From the NCBI GenBank assembly GCA_037445635.1, contig JBBIKC010000008.1:1-64000 (forward strand): a stretch of DNA of 64,000 bases. Reading direction: 5' to 3'. Position 1 is the stretch's first letter, and each line of letters begins with the position of its first letter. The DNA is from JBFMCC01 sp037445635. GTDB taxonomy: Bacteria; Chloroflexota; Anaerolineae; Anaerolineales; Villigracilaceae. Shown here piece after piece: positions 8,205-17,296 of the stretch. The notes beneath the pieces were generated by a model. It was not told where the DNA came from and did no database searches. It was given only the letters and a program-made list of their open reading frames with translations. A program made the position numbers and the translations under genes.

Positions 8205-10668
8205 AAACGAGACTCCTTTCACGAAGCGGGACGAGGATGTGAATCTGCGTCCCGTTGCCCGGGACGGTCAGGATCTCGAGTTCCCCGCCGAGCAATTCGA
8301 TCCGTTCCTGCATGCCCAGAATGCCCAGGCCGCGCGTGCCGCCGGACAGATTCGCGTCCATTTCCTCGAGGTCTTTTGCGGAGGATGTTTTCAATTCGGC
8401 CAGGTCGAAGCCAATGCCGTCGTCCCGGATATCCACCCGGGCCACCTCTCCGGTCAAATCCAGGCTGATTTCCACGTTGCGCGCCGCCGCGTGGCGGGCG
8501 ATGTTGTTGATCGCCTCCTGGACCACGCGGTAGAGCGTCGTTTCGATTTCGGGGGAGAGACGATGCGAGTCCGTCTCGCGGTCCGAAGGATTGGAATCGG
8601 AAACCGCATTCACCGTGACGCGCACGCCCCTGCTTTCCAGGCGGGATTCCACCAGCCAGCGCAAAGCGGGGATCAACCCCAGTTGGTCCAGCATGGACGG
8701 ACGCAGGTCGAAGATCATTTTATGGATATTGTCCAAGGTATGCTGGGTCAGTTCGCAGATGCTTTGCAGGCGTTCGCGGGTGACGGAAGAACATTCCATC
8801 TCCAGGCCATCCTCCGCTTCGTAGAGCAGGGCAGTGAGAGACTGGCTGACTTCGTCGTGCAGTTCGCGGGCGATGCGCTTGCGCTCCTCCTCCTGCGCGG
8901 CCAGAGTCTTGGTGAGCAATTCGCCGCGCAGGCGTTCCCTGCGCTGGACCTCGGCATACAGGCGGGCGTTCTCGACTGCAATGGCAATTTGGTTGCCGAT
9001 GGCAGTGAGCAGCCTTTGCTCCTCGCTGTCGAATTCCAGGTGTCCGCGCGTGCCGACGCACATGCTCCCCAGCGCGCATCCCTTGGTGATCAATGGCACG
9101 TGCATCAAAGCGCTGATGTGTTCCCTCCTCAGGGATTGCGCGCCCCGCCCGCGATAGGGGGACAGGTCGGGCACGATCACGGCCCTTCCCAATTCCATCA
9201 CCCCGCCGCAGGAACCGTCCAGCAGGCCCACCTGATAGGCCAGGCGGGCGGCGTCTGCCGAAAGCCCGCGCGAGGCGCTCAGTTTCAACTGCCCATTGCT
9301 TGTATCTTGCAGAAAAATGGCTACGACGTCGATGCCGGCCAGCTGCAGCACCTCGTCCAGGGCGCGATTCAGAATATCCTTTAGGTTGAGGGACTGATTG
9401 ACGGTGAGCGCCACAGCATTCAGGATGGAAAGTTGCTGGGTACGGGCCTGTACGCGCGTATCCAGGTCGCGGTTGAGGGACTGGATCTCCTGCATGGAGA
9501 GTTGGAGGCGTCTGCACATTGTGATGAAACTTTTAGACAGCAGACCGATCTCATCGCGGCGGCGGCCGGTCTGGCTCGACAGTGTGTCGGTCAGGGTACA
9601 CTCCACCGTCCTGAGCGTAGACGCGTCGAATTGCACTTCGCTGATCTTTCGAGTGGCGTCGGTCAACACCTGGACGGGGGAAATGACGCTGCGCGTCGTG
9701 ACGAAGACCAGGACGAAAGCCCCCAGGATGGCAAGCGCGCCGAGGATACCGGTCCGCATGGCGATCTGGCGCACGGGAGCAAACAGCACCGCCGAATCGT
9801 GCCAGATTACCACGCCCCACGGAACGCGCGAGAGCGGCGCAAACGCAATCACCGTGCCGCTTTCGCTCAGTCCGTCCTCGGTGCATCCCAGGCAGGCCTC
9901 CACCATCGGTATGCCTTCGACGTAAAGTTTTGCAAGAATCTTATCTATGGTCTCTACCGTCAACGCCTGTTCCGTGGAGGTACTGCTCAATACCTGCCCG
10001 CTTCCGTCCAGGATTTGCAGAGTTCCAATGTGGTCGGGATTCAGGGATCCGCTCGAGAGGAAGATATCGGGGTTGGAGAGGTCCAGCACCGCGGCGAGGA
10101 CTCCCACAGCCATTCGGCCTGCGCCTCGGTAAACGGGAACAGCGACGATCGCGTAGGGACGCGGAACCCCTTCCGTCGAAATGGCGCGCGCCGGAATGTC
10201 AGGGACGACCCGCAGGGACGGGACCTGTGTCCAATCCACACCGGGCAAATCGCTGGTGGCCGCCGTCAAAGCGGAATTTTCATCGAACAGATAGATGCCC
10301 TGCACCGATCGGTAATCTTCTTCGACGACCTCTCTCCACGCATCGAGGCTGGCCTGTGGATCCTTCATATCAACCTGCGAGGACAGAATCGTGAGCAGGC
10401 CCGAGACCTGCCCCAGAGTCGTATCCAGGTTCTCAGCCAGGATGCGGGCGCGCAGGACATGCTCGCTCAATAATTGCTGGGTCGCCTGGCGGACAGTGGT
10501 GATTCCGATGAAGGCAAAGATCGCGATCAGCCCGGTCAGGCCGATGGTGACCAGTGCTCCCATCTTACTGCGCAGGCCGACGTCGAACCATTTTTGGGCG
10601 ATGACCCGGTTCAGCCGGTCGCGCACGAGCTGCTTCCAACCCGGCATGTCAGAGGGATTTGCTTTCAT
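8197..10668 (-). CDS. Membrane sensor histidine kinase (dCache-HAMP-GAF-HisKA_3)
   Basis: 823 residues; ATG with AGGAAAAC before it and ATGA overlap with the epimerase stop. TM1 is at about 36-57, an extracytoplasmic double-Cache-like region at 60-300, TM2 at 305-325, HAMP at 326-390, GAF at 413-570. The dimerisation helix carries H604 in ERKRIARELHDEVSQS, typical of NarX/DegS-type kinases, and the ATPase domain shows EAINNIARHA and DDGIGFD with GLGILGMQER. The sensor domain contains a CLGC pair (C259, C262), a CxxC not followed by His, so not a c-type haem site; it could be redox-active or bind metal. It pairs with the NarL-type regulator encoded next. Confidence 0.93.
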   Translation of the reverse strand: MKANPSDMPGWKQLVRDRLNRVIAQKWFDVGLRSKMGALVTIGLTGLIAIFAFIGITTVRQATQQLLSEHVLRARILAENLDTTLGQVSGLLTILSSQVDMKDPQASLDAWREVVEEDYRSVQGIYLFDENSALTAATSDLPGVDWTQVPSLRVVPDIPARAISTEGVPRPYAIVAVPVYRGAGRMAVGVLAAVLDLSNPDIFLSSGSLNPDHIGTLQILDGSGQVLSSTSTEQALTVETIDKILAKLYVEGIPMVEACLGCTEDGLSESGTVIAFAPLSRVPWGVVIWHDSAVLFAPVRQIAMRTGILGALAILGAFVLVFVTTRSVISPVQVLTDATRKISEVQFDASTLRTVECTLTDTLSSQTGRRRDEIGLLSKSFITMCRRLQLSMQEIQSLNRDLDTRVQARTQQLSILNAVALTVNQSLNLKDILNRALDEVLQLAGIDVVAIFLQDTSNGQLKLSASRGLSADAARLAYQVGLLDGSCGGVMELGRAVIVPDLSPYRGRGAQSLRREHISALMHVPLITKGCALGSMCVGTRGHLEFDSEEQRLLTAIGNQIAIAVENARLYAEVQRRERLRGELLTKTLAAQEEERKRIARELHDEVSQSLTALLYEAEDGLEMECSSVTRERLQSICELTQHTLDNIHKMIFDLRPSMLDQLGLIPALRWLVESRLESRGVRVTVNAVSDSNPSDRETDSHRLSPEIETTLYRVVQEAINNIARHAAARNVEISLDLTGEVARVDIRDDGIGFDLAELKTSSAKDLEEMDANLSGGTRGLGILGMQERIELLGGELEILTVPGNGTQIHILVPLRERSLVYD

Positions 10669-11762
10669 GTTTTCCTGCCATTCACATGAGTTGGCTCCGG
10701 CGGGGGCGGCCATGTACAATAGCGCTGCTTTCCACAGTATTTACAGGTGCCATCCTGATCCAGATTCTCGAAGGCATGCTCGAATTCGCCCATGGCTTCG
10801 TACCACTCATAGGTGCGGCCAATGGTTGTCCGCAACGGAGTTTTGGGCATGTTGAAAGCGGAGCGAGACTTGGTTGTATCGTAATAAAAGAACTGCGATT
10901 CCAGCCGCAGACGGGTCCCTGTCAATGGGACAGGGCCGCTGGTTTGCGGTTGCAGCATATCGGTCAGGCCGGCGACGAGGGAAACCTGCCAGCGCGGCAT
11001 TGCCTTGAGCTTCATTCCGCAACCGATCACGTCCGCAATCGTCTGATACAACTGGATGTGGGTCATGTTCTCCCCGCCCAGAATATACCGTTCCCCCACG
11101 CGCCCCTTGATCGCGGCTTCGATGTGTCCCTGCGCCGCGTCGCAGATCGGGACAACATTGATTCCTCCCGGCGGGATCAGCGGCGGCGCGCAATGTTTGA
11201 CCACCTCCACCACCACACCGCTCGAAACCTTGCGGATATCGCGCGGGCCGATGACCGTGGTCGGATTTACAATCACCGCAGGCAATCCCTTGCGGACATA
11301 TTCGAACACAATTTCCTCAGCCAGATACTTGCTGTGTCCATACACAAACCGTTCAGGCTTGACGTTGAACGTGTACGACTCATCCACCAATACATCGGGA
11401 TGGATTCCCATCGCCGCGGTCGAACTGGTATGCACCACCCGCTCCACCCGTGACTGGAGGGCGGCCTCCATTACATTGCGCGTTCCCTCCACGTTGACCT
11501 GGTACATGCGCTCCACGCCCTGCTTCCAATAGTCCACCACCCCCGCGGCATGGAAGATCACGTCAATGCCGCGCAGGGCGGGGGGCAGGGTCTCGGGTTC
11601 CAGCACGTCGCCGGTGACGAATTCGAATGGCCCGCCCTCCAAAAGTTCACGCGACGCGCCGGGCCGTTCCAGGATGCGGATCTCCCAATGGCGTTCCGCC
11701 AATCGGATGGCTATGTTCGATCCGACAAAACCAGTTCCACCGGTGATGAGGGCGCGTGTCAT
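10665..11762 (-). CDS. NAD(P)-dependent epimerase/dehydratase with Cys-rich C-terminus
   Basis: 365 residues, starting and ending in ATGA overlaps. The extended SDR fold is clear: GGTGFVGSNIA near residue 8 for NAD(P), the catalytic Ser in HTSSTAAMG and the YxxxK pair in YGHSKYLAEE. Beyond the usual end it has a tail with CKYCGKQRYC, an arrangement that could bind a metal; this is uncommon in the family. The nearest families are dihydroflavonol-reductase and 3-beta-hydroxysteroid-like SDRs (HpnA type); the substrate cannot be told. It sits between SUMT and the sensor kinase. Confidence 0.85.
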   Translation of the reverse strand: MTRALITGGTGFVGSNIAIRLAERHWEIRILERPGASRELLEGGPFEFVTGDVLEPETLPPALRGIDVIFHAAGVVDYWKQGVERMYQVNVEGTRNVMEAALQSRVERVVHTSSTAAMGIHPDVLVDESYTFNVKPERFVYGHSKYLAEEIVFEYVRKGLPAVIVNPTTVIGPRDIRKVSSGVVVEVVKHCAPPLIPPGGINVVPICDAAQGHIEAAIKGRVGERYILGGENMTHIQLYQTIADVIGCGMKLKAMPRWQVSLVAGLTDMLQPQTSGPVPLTGTRLRLESQFFYYDTTKSRSAFNMPKTPLRTTIGRTYEWYEAMGEFEHAFENLDQDGTCKYCGKQRYCTWPPPPEPTHVNGRKT

Positions 11763-12562
11763 GACATTGGCTCAAGCGATACGGCTGTGGGAGAGAACCA
11801 CTGCAACGTCTCGTGCAGGTTCACCACGTCCCCAACCACAATGATGGACGGAGGCTGGACCCCCACTGCCTTTGCCTGGATATCGGCCAATGTGCCCACG
11901 GTGGTTTTTTGCTGGGGCAGTGTGCCGCGTTCGATCACTGCCACGGGTGTGTGGGGCGGGCGACCCGCCTCCATCAACGATGTGACAATTTCAGGCAGGC
12001 TTTTCACTCCCATCAGAAAGACGAGGGTATCCACGCCGCGAGCCAGTCCCTGCCAGTCCAGGTGGAGCGGCTCCGAGCCTGCGCTGTGACCGGTGATAAA
12101 AGCCACACTGCAAGCCACCCCGCGCTGTGTGACGGGGATGCCCGCATAGGCCGGGACAGCGACCGCGCTGGTCACGCCCGGCACGATCTCGAATCGGATG
12201 CCCGCCTCCACCAGTGCCTGCGCCTCCTCGCCGCCGCGTCCAAATACAAAGGGATCGCCGCCCTTCAGCCGAACCACCGTCTTTCCGGCGCGGGCATGTT
12301 CCACCAGCAGAGCGTTGATTTGCGGCTGGGGAATGGGGTGGTGATCGGGCATTTTCCCAACATCAATCCGTTCGGCGTGGGACGGCGCGTACGCCAGCAG
12401 GTCATCATTGGAGAGGCGGTCGTGTATCACCACATCGGCGCGCTGGAGACACTCCAACCCGCGCAGCGTTATAAGACCGGGGTCGCCTGGACCGCCTCCT
12501 ACCAGGTAGACCACTCCGTTCTTTTGCGTTACCTTATTTCCGATGTAGTTGTTCTCTTCCAT
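11759..12562 (-). CDS. cobA: Uroporphyrinogen-III C-methyltransferase (SUMT)
   Basis: 267 residues. It methylates uroporphyrinogen III twice with SAM to give precorrin-2, the branch point to sirohaem and cobalamin. Family motifs are complete: VYLVGGGPGDPGLITL, VVIHDRLSN, the VRLKGGDPFVFGRGGEE stretch, EIVPGVTSA and a late MGVKSLPEIV. It overlaps the preceding gene by 29 nt; a GTG start further in (codon 18 or so) would remove the overlap but cut close to the first strand, so the ATG is kept. Together with the next upstream gene it covers two steps of sirohaem synthesis. Confidence 0.95.
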   Translation of the reverse strand: MEENNYIGNKVTQKNGVVYLVGGGPGDPGLITLRGLECLQRADVVIHDRLSNDDLLAYAPSHAERIDVGKMPDHHPIPQPQINALLVEHARAGKTVVRLKGGDPFVFGRGGEEAQALVEAGIRFEIVPGVTSAVAVPAYAGIPVTQRGVACSVAFITGHSAGSEPLHLDWQGLARGVDTLVFLMGVKSLPEIVTSLMEAGRPPHTPVAVIERGTLPQQKTTVGTLADIQAKAVGVQPPSIIVVGDVVNLHETLQWFSPTAVSLEPMS

Positions 12563-13169
12563 AAATCAGCGCCGCATCTCTTCCATGAACTTGAATGATA
12601 TCTAGGATGTCCGAATCCACCACCCTGAGTGCAGCCTGTAATCGCTCTTTTCCTTCAGGGAAGGAAGCGATCAACTCCGGTCGCAATTCGCCCATGAGTT
12701 CCGCCAGCACGCCATACTCTGGACCGATCAGTTTTTCAATTCGCTCGCGCAGCCTGCGTGCCAGGGCTGGACTGTTCCCGCCTGTGGAAATGGCAATGCT
12801 CATCTCTCCGCGTTGCACCACAGCCGGCAGGATAAAATTGCTGTGCTGGGGATCGTCCACCACATTGACCAGACAGCCGCGCCTTTGGGCTTCCTGCCAG
12901 ACCGCCTCATTCACTGCCGCATTGTTCGTGGCGGCAATGACGAGGTACGCGCCCTCCAGATCGCCATCCTGGTAGGGACGCGGTAAAACCGTGACTTCAC
13001 CCGCCTCCGCGCGACGTTGCAGTTCAGGAGTCAGCGCAGGGCTGATGATTTTTACCTGTGCCCCCGCACTAATTAGACCTTCCACTTTGCGGGCTGCCAC
13101 AGAGCCTCCCCCGATGACAATGGTTTGGTGCTTGGGCATTTCTACCAAACAAATTGTGTAATAATTCAC
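12534..13169 (-). CDS. Precorrin-2 dehydrogenase / sirohaem synthase N-domain
   Basis: 211 residues, GTG start. It is the CysG N-terminal (MET8-like) module: an NAD-binding fold with IVIGGGSVAARKVEGL near residue 18, AATNNAAVN, VNVVDDPQHSNFILPA and SIAISTGGNSPALARRLRE. The enzyme oxidises precorrin-2 to sirohydrochlorin and in some members inserts iron. The GTG is preferred to the ATG ten codons later because family members have this short strand before the glycine motif. It heads the minus-strand run and is divergent from hemC across 103 bp. Confidence 0.92.
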   Translation of the reverse strand: MNYYTICLVEMPKHQTIVIGGGSVAARKVEGLISAGAQVKIISPALTPELQRRAEAGEVTVLPRPYQDGDLEGAYLVIAATNNAAVNEAVWQEAQRRGCLVNVVDDPQHSNFILPAVVQRGEMSIAISTGGNSPALARRLRERIEKLIGPEYGVLAELMGELRPELIASFPEGKERLQAALRVVDSDILDIIQVHGRDAALIYGREQLHRK

Positions 13170-13272
13170 TAGATTTTTTTATCACAATGGAATATAAAAG
13201 TCAAATGATGGATGTAACCATTTTTTCGGGTCATTTTAGCGGTTTATTTCGGTCGAAAGGCGGCAGAAAGCC

Positions 13273-14205
13273 ATGAAGTTGGTATGGATCAGCCGCGCCT
13301 CCGCCCTGGCCCGCCGGCAGACACAGTCGGTCATTTCTGCCCTCGAGGCGGCACATCCCGGCCTGCAATGTGAGGAACGGCTTGTCACCACGCAGGGCGA
13401 CAAAATCCTCAACAAGCCTCTGCCCGAGGTGGGCGGCAAGGGGCTTTTCACCCGGGAACTCGAAGCGGAATTGCTCTCCGGGCAGGCGGATTGCGCGGTG
13501 CATTCCCTCAAGGATTTGCCGGTGGAAAACCCTGCTGAATTGACGATAGGATGCATCCCGCTGCGCGCAGATGCGCGGGATGTGCTGATTTCCGCGCGCG
13601 GCTATCAACTGGAGACATTACCCCCGCACGCCTCTGTCGGGACCTCGAGCCTGCGCCGCGCAGCCCAGATCCTTTCCCTCCGCCCGGACCTTCGCATCGA
13701 ATCCCTGCGCGGCAACGTGGACACACGTCTCCGCAAAGCGCTGGAAGGGCAATACGATGCCATCATCCTCGCGGGCGCAGGTCTAACTCGTCTCGGTTTG
13801 GACGCTCACGTCACCGAATGGCTGTCACTTGATGTCATGCTTCCCGCGCCGGGACAGGGCGCGCTGGCCGTCCAATGCCGCGCCGACGATTCGGCCGCAC
13901 TCGAATTGCTCGCGGCGCTGGACGATCTTCCCACGCGAAAATCTGTCACGGCCGAACGCGCCTTCCTGAGCGGTCTCGGCGGGGGCTGTTCGGTGCCTGT
14001 GGCGGCGTATGCGGAAGTGATCAGTGAACAGTCATCAGTGATCAGGTTGACGGGGTTGGTGATCTCGGAGGACGGAAAGAAAGTGGTCAAAGTCACGGAT
14101 GAGGGGATGGATGCGTCCGCACTTGGAAGGAAACTTGCTCAAACTGCCATCGAACAAGGCGCGGGCGAGATTCTTAAACGGGTCGCTGGAAACAGGTTGT
14201 CATGA
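13273..14205 (+). CDS. hemC: Hydroxymethylbilane synthase (porphobilinogen deaminase)
   Basis: 310 residues. The enzyme joins four porphobilinogens into hydroxymethylbilane on a dipyrromethane cofactor. Seen: SRASALARRQTQSV at the start, TTQGDKILNKPLPEVGGKG, the DCAVHSLKDLP strand with the catalytic Asp region, VGTSSLRRAAQ, RGNVDTRLRK, LPAPGQGALAVQCR and the cofactor Cys in GGGCSVPVAAYAEV. Residues 249-258 read ISEQSSVIR where relatives are shorter; the DNA there matches a repeat (see the separate entry). The gene leads hemC-hemD-hemB-hemL and its stop overlaps hemD as ATGA. Confidence 0.96.
   Translation: MKLVWISRASALARRQTQSVISALEAAHPGLQCEERLVTTQGDKILNKPLPEVGGKGLFTRELEAELLSGQADCAVHSLKDLPVENPAELTIGCIPLRADARDVLISARGYQLETLPPHASVGTSSLRRAAQILSLRPDLRIESLRGNVDTRLRKALEGQYDAIILAGAGLTRLGLDAHVTEWLSLDVMLPAPGQGALAVQCRADDSAALELLAALDDLPTRKSVTAERAFLSGLGGGCSVPVAAYAEVISEQSSVIRLTGLVISEDGKKVVKVTDEGMDASALGRKLAQTAIEQGAGEILKRVAGNRLS
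14017..14046. repeat. Repeat-like segment inside hemC
   Basis: The 30 bases consist of overlapping copies of GATCAGTGA/ACAGTCATCAGT and resemble the widespread intergenic motif made of GATCAGTGA and ACAGT units. Here they read in frame through a surface loop of HemC just after the cofactor Cys. Confidence 0.45.
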
Positions 14206-14945
14206 AGGTGCTCATTACCCGTCCGCGTGCACAGGCAGATTCATTTGCAGACGCCCTTCGAAAAGCAGGTTGCGAACCCATCTTTTTCCCTGTCATCGAG
14301 ATTCGCCCCATTGAGAAAAATATCGCGCTGGAACGGGCGATTGCCAAACTGGGCTGTTATGACTGGGTGGTTTTCACCTCGGTCAATGGCGTGGACGTGT
14401 TCTTCGATGCATTGCCCGCGTCGTTTCATTTTGAACAGGCTGGGGTGAAAGTGGCCGCCATCGGTCCGAAGACCGCGCAGGCCCTGGAAAGCCGCGGTGT
14501 CCATCCCGATTTCGTCCCTGCAGAATATGTGGCCGAGGCGATCCTGCCTGGCTTGGGCGACCTGCGCGGCAAGTGGGTGCTCCTGCCGCGGGCAGAGATC
14601 GCGCGCAAGGCCCTGCCCGAGGCCATCACTGCGGCGGGCGGCGTGCCTCACGAAATCGCCGTCTATCGAACTGTCCCGACGGAACCCGATTCGGAGGGGC
14701 TGGCCCGCTTGCGGTCCGGGGTGGACGCGGTCACGTTCACCAGTCCGTCCACGGTTGCGAACTTTGTCCAAATCGTGCGGGAGGCTGGGCTGAATCCATT
14801 GCAGTTACCCAACCAGCCTCTTGTCATTTGCATTGGACCCATCACCCGCGAGGCGGCGAAGGAGGCGGGCTTTGTGTCTGTGCTGTCTGCGGACGAATAC
14901 ACGACCGAGGGGTTGGTTGAGTTGATCGAGCAGATTCACCGTTAG
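14202..14945 (+). CDS. hemD: Uroporphyrinogen-III synthase
   Basis: 247 residues. It closes and inverts ring D of hydroxymethylbilane. The family is poorly conserved, but the N-terminal VLITRPRAQADSFADALRKAG, the central WVVFTSVNGVDVFF, AAIGPKTAQALESRGV, LPRAEIARKALPEAI and the late FTSPSTVANFVQI and ICIGPITREAAKEAG are all present. Position between hemC and hemB with a four-base overlap to hemC supports the call strongly. Confidence 0.93.
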   Translation: MKVLITRPRAQADSFADALRKAGCEPIFFPVIEIRPIEKNIALERAIAKLGCYDWVVFTSVNGVDVFFDALPASFHFEQAGVKVAAIGPKTAQALESRGVHPDFVPAEYVAEAILPGLGDLRGKWVLLPRAEIARKALPEAITAAGGVPHEIAVYRTVPTEPDSEGLARLRSGVDAVTFTSPSTVANFVQIVREAGLNPLQLPNQPLVICIGPITREAAKEAGFVSVLSADEYTTEGLVELIEQIHR

Positions 14946-14956
14946 GAGATTTTCAG

Positions 14957-15994
14957 ATGACCCTTAAAGATTTTGACATTGCCACAGTGACTCATTCCAA
15001 ATTGACGCGTCGGCCGCGCCGACTGCGGGCTACACCTGCCCTGCGCGCGCTGGTTCGAGAAACAGAACTGAACGCACGCGATTTTATCTATCCGCTCTTC
15101 GTCCGACATGGGGAAGGGCGGACACCCATCCGCTCGATGCCTGGCGTGTATCAGCTGTCGGTGGAGGAAAGCGTCCGTGAGGCGGAGGCCGCCGCGAGGT
15201 CGGGAGTGAGCGCCCTCATCCTGTTTGGGATTCCCAAAGAGAAGGATCCGATCGGGCTGGAAAATTTTTCGGAAGATGGAATTGTCCAGCAGGCGGTGTA
15301 TGCCATCAAACGCGAAATTCCTGAGATGGTGGTGGTGACAGATGTGTGCCTGTGCGAATATACAGACCATGGTCATTGCGGCATTTTGAATGCAGGTGAA
15401 AATTTTCGAATGGGGCTGCCCGAAGGATATGTGCTGAACGATGAAACGCTGGATGTGCTGGCAAAGGTGGCGGTTTCCCATGCGGAATGCGGAGCGGATA
15501 TTGTGGCCCCGAGTTGCATGATGGACGGGATGGTGGGGGCGATCCGCGCGGGGCTGGACGATGCGGGATTTGTCAATCTCCCGATTCTGTCGTACGCGGT
15601 GAAATACGCTTCGTCTTTTTACGGACCTTTCCGCGAGGCCGCGCAGGGCGCTCCGAAGTTCGGCGACCGCAAGTCACATCAGATGGATCCCGCCAACGTG
15701 CGCGAGGCATTGCGCGAGGTTGCGCTGGATGTGGAGGAAGGCGCGGATATGATCATGGTCAAACCCGCGCTGGCGTACCTGGATGTGATCCGCGCGGTGA
15801 AGGAGGCTTTTCCTGAAATGCCGATGGCGGCGTATAACGTGAGCGGGGAATATGCGATGGTCAAGGCGGCCGCGCAGAACGGCTGGATAGATGAAACAAA
15901 GGTGGTGCTGGAAATGCTGACCGCCATGAAACGTGCCGGCGCGGATATGATCATCACCTACCACGCGCTCGACGCGGCGAAGTGGTTGAAATAA
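14957..15994 (+). CDS. hemB: Delta-aminolevulinic acid dehydratase (porphobilinogen synthase)
   Basis: 345 residues, usual length 320-340. It condenses two 5-aminolevulinates to porphobilinogen. The zinc-type active site is present, VVVTDVCLCEYTDHGHCG with three Cys, rather than the Asp-rich Mg type. Schiff-base lysines are in YAVKYASSFYGPF and DMIMVKPALAYLDV. It begins 11 nt after hemD; AGGAGATTTTCAG gives a clear ribosome site. Confidence 0.97.
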   Translation: MTLKDFDIATVTHSKLTRRPRRLRATPALRALVRETELNARDFIYPLFVRHGEGRTPIRSMPGVYQLSVEESVREAEAAARSGVSALILFGIPKEKDPIGLENFSEDGIVQQAVYAIKREIPEMVVVTDVCLCEYTDHGHCGILNAGENFRMGLPEGYVLNDETLDVLAKVAVSHAECGADIVAPSCMMDGMVGAIRAGLDDAGFVNLPILSYAVKYASSFYGPFREAAQGAPKFGDRKSHQMDPANVREALREVALDVEEGADMIMVKPALAYLDVIRAVKEAFPEMPMAAYNVSGEYAMVKAAAQNGWIDETKVVLEMLTAMKRAGADMIITYHALDAAKWLK

Positions 15995-16012
15995 GCGTTC
16001 ACGGAGAAAACC

Positions 16013-17296
16013 ATGAACCTGACTAAATCCATCTCCTTCTTTCAGCAAGCCCAAACCCTCTTCCCCGGCGGGGTGAATTCGCCTGTGCGCGCCTTTCGCG
16101 CCGTGGGCGGACAGCCGCTCTTCATCCAACGCGGCGAAGGTGCATATCTCTTCGATGTAGATGGCAACCGCTACATTGACTATGTCCTTTCGTGGGGTCC
16201 GCTCATCACGGGTCACGCGCACCCCAAAGTGGTGGAAGCGATTCAGCAAGCCGCGCAGATGGGTACCTCCTACGGCGCGCCCAGCCCGCTGGAGATTGAA
16301 CTGGCGCGGCGGATTATGGACTTTATGCCCAACATCGAGATGATTCGTTTCGTCAACTCAGGAACAGAGGCGACCATGAGCGCCCTGCGCCTTGCCCGCG
16401 CCTACACCAAACGCGAGAAGATTATCAAATTCGAGGGCTGTTATCACGGTCACGCGGATATGCTGCTGGTGCAGGCCGGTTCGGGAGTGGCGACCCTCGG
16501 TTTGCCCGATTCACCCGGCGTGCCGAAGATGGCGGCGGCAGATACGCTGGTGGCAAATTACAACGACCCGGCTTCGGTGGAGGCGCTCTTCCAGAAATAT
16601 CCCGAACAGATTGCGGGCATCATCGTCGAGCCGGTGGCGGGGAATATGGGAGTCGTGCCGCCGCAGCCTGGCTTTCTGGAAGGGCTGCGCAAACTCACTA
16701 CGCAATACGGCGCTGTGCTCATCTTCGATGAGGTGATGACCGGCTTCCGCGTTCACAAGGGCGGGGCGCAGACACTCTACAACATCCAGCCCGACCTCAC
16801 CACCCTGGGCAAGGTCATTGGCGGGGGGCTGCCCGTCGGCGCGTATGGCGGGAAGAAGGAGATCATGCAACTGGTTGCGCCGCTGGGACCGATGTATCAG
16901 GCGGGGACGCTTTCGGGCAACCCGCTGGCGATGAGCGCGGGTATCGCCGCGCTGGAATTGATTCGGGGCGATGAGGTTTGGAGGAAACTGGAACAGGCCG
17001 CGGGTCGGCTTGAGGCGGGAATCGAGGAGGCGGCAAAACGCGCGGGAGTTCCCATCCAGCAGACGCGGGTCGGGACGATGTTCACGACCTTCTTCAGCGA
17101 GACGAAGCCGCGAGACTGGAACTCTGTCAAAGGCGCAGATAAAACCCGTTTCGCCCGCTTCTTCCAAAAGATGTTGGAGAACGGCGTGTACCTCGCGCCC
17201 TCGCAGTTCGAGGCGGGGTTTGTTTCCATCATGCACACGGACGAGATCATCGAAAGAACAATCGCAGCCGCGATAGCGGCGTTTCACACGGGGTAA
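16013..17296 (+). CDS. hemL: Glutamate-1-semialdehyde 2,1-aminomutase
   Basis: 427 residues, the normal family length. A PLP enzyme moving the amino group of glutamate-1-semialdehyde to give 5-aminolevulinate, the last step of the C5 route. Seen: FPGGVNSPVRAFRAVGG, the RFVNSGTEATMSALRLAR strand, FEGCYHGHAD, IFDEVMTGFRV and the PLP lysine in TTLGKVIGGGLPVGAYGG. It closes the hem run. Glutamyl-tRNA reductase (hemA), which makes its substrate, is not in the window. Confidence 0.97.
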   Translation: MNLTKSISFFQQAQTLFPGGVNSPVRAFRAVGGQPLFIQRGEGAYLFDVDGNRYIDYVLSWGPLITGHAHPKVVEAIQQAAQMGTSYGAPSPLEIELARRIMDFMPNIEMIRFVNSGTEATMSALRLARAYTKREKIIKFEGCYHGHADMLLVQAGSGVATLGLPDSPGVPKMAAADTLVANYNDPASVEALFQKYPEQIAGIIVEPVAGNMGVVPPQPGFLEGLRKLTTQYGAVLIFDEVMTGFRVHKGGAQTLYNIQPDLTTLGKVIGGGLPVGAYGGKKEIMQLVAPLGPMYQAGTLSGNPLAMSAGIAALELIRGDEVWRKLEQAAGRLEAGIEEAAKRAGVPIQQTRVGTMFTTFFSETKPRDWNSVKGADKTRFARFFQKMLENGVYLAPSQFEAGFVSIMHTDEIIERTIAAAIAAFHTG

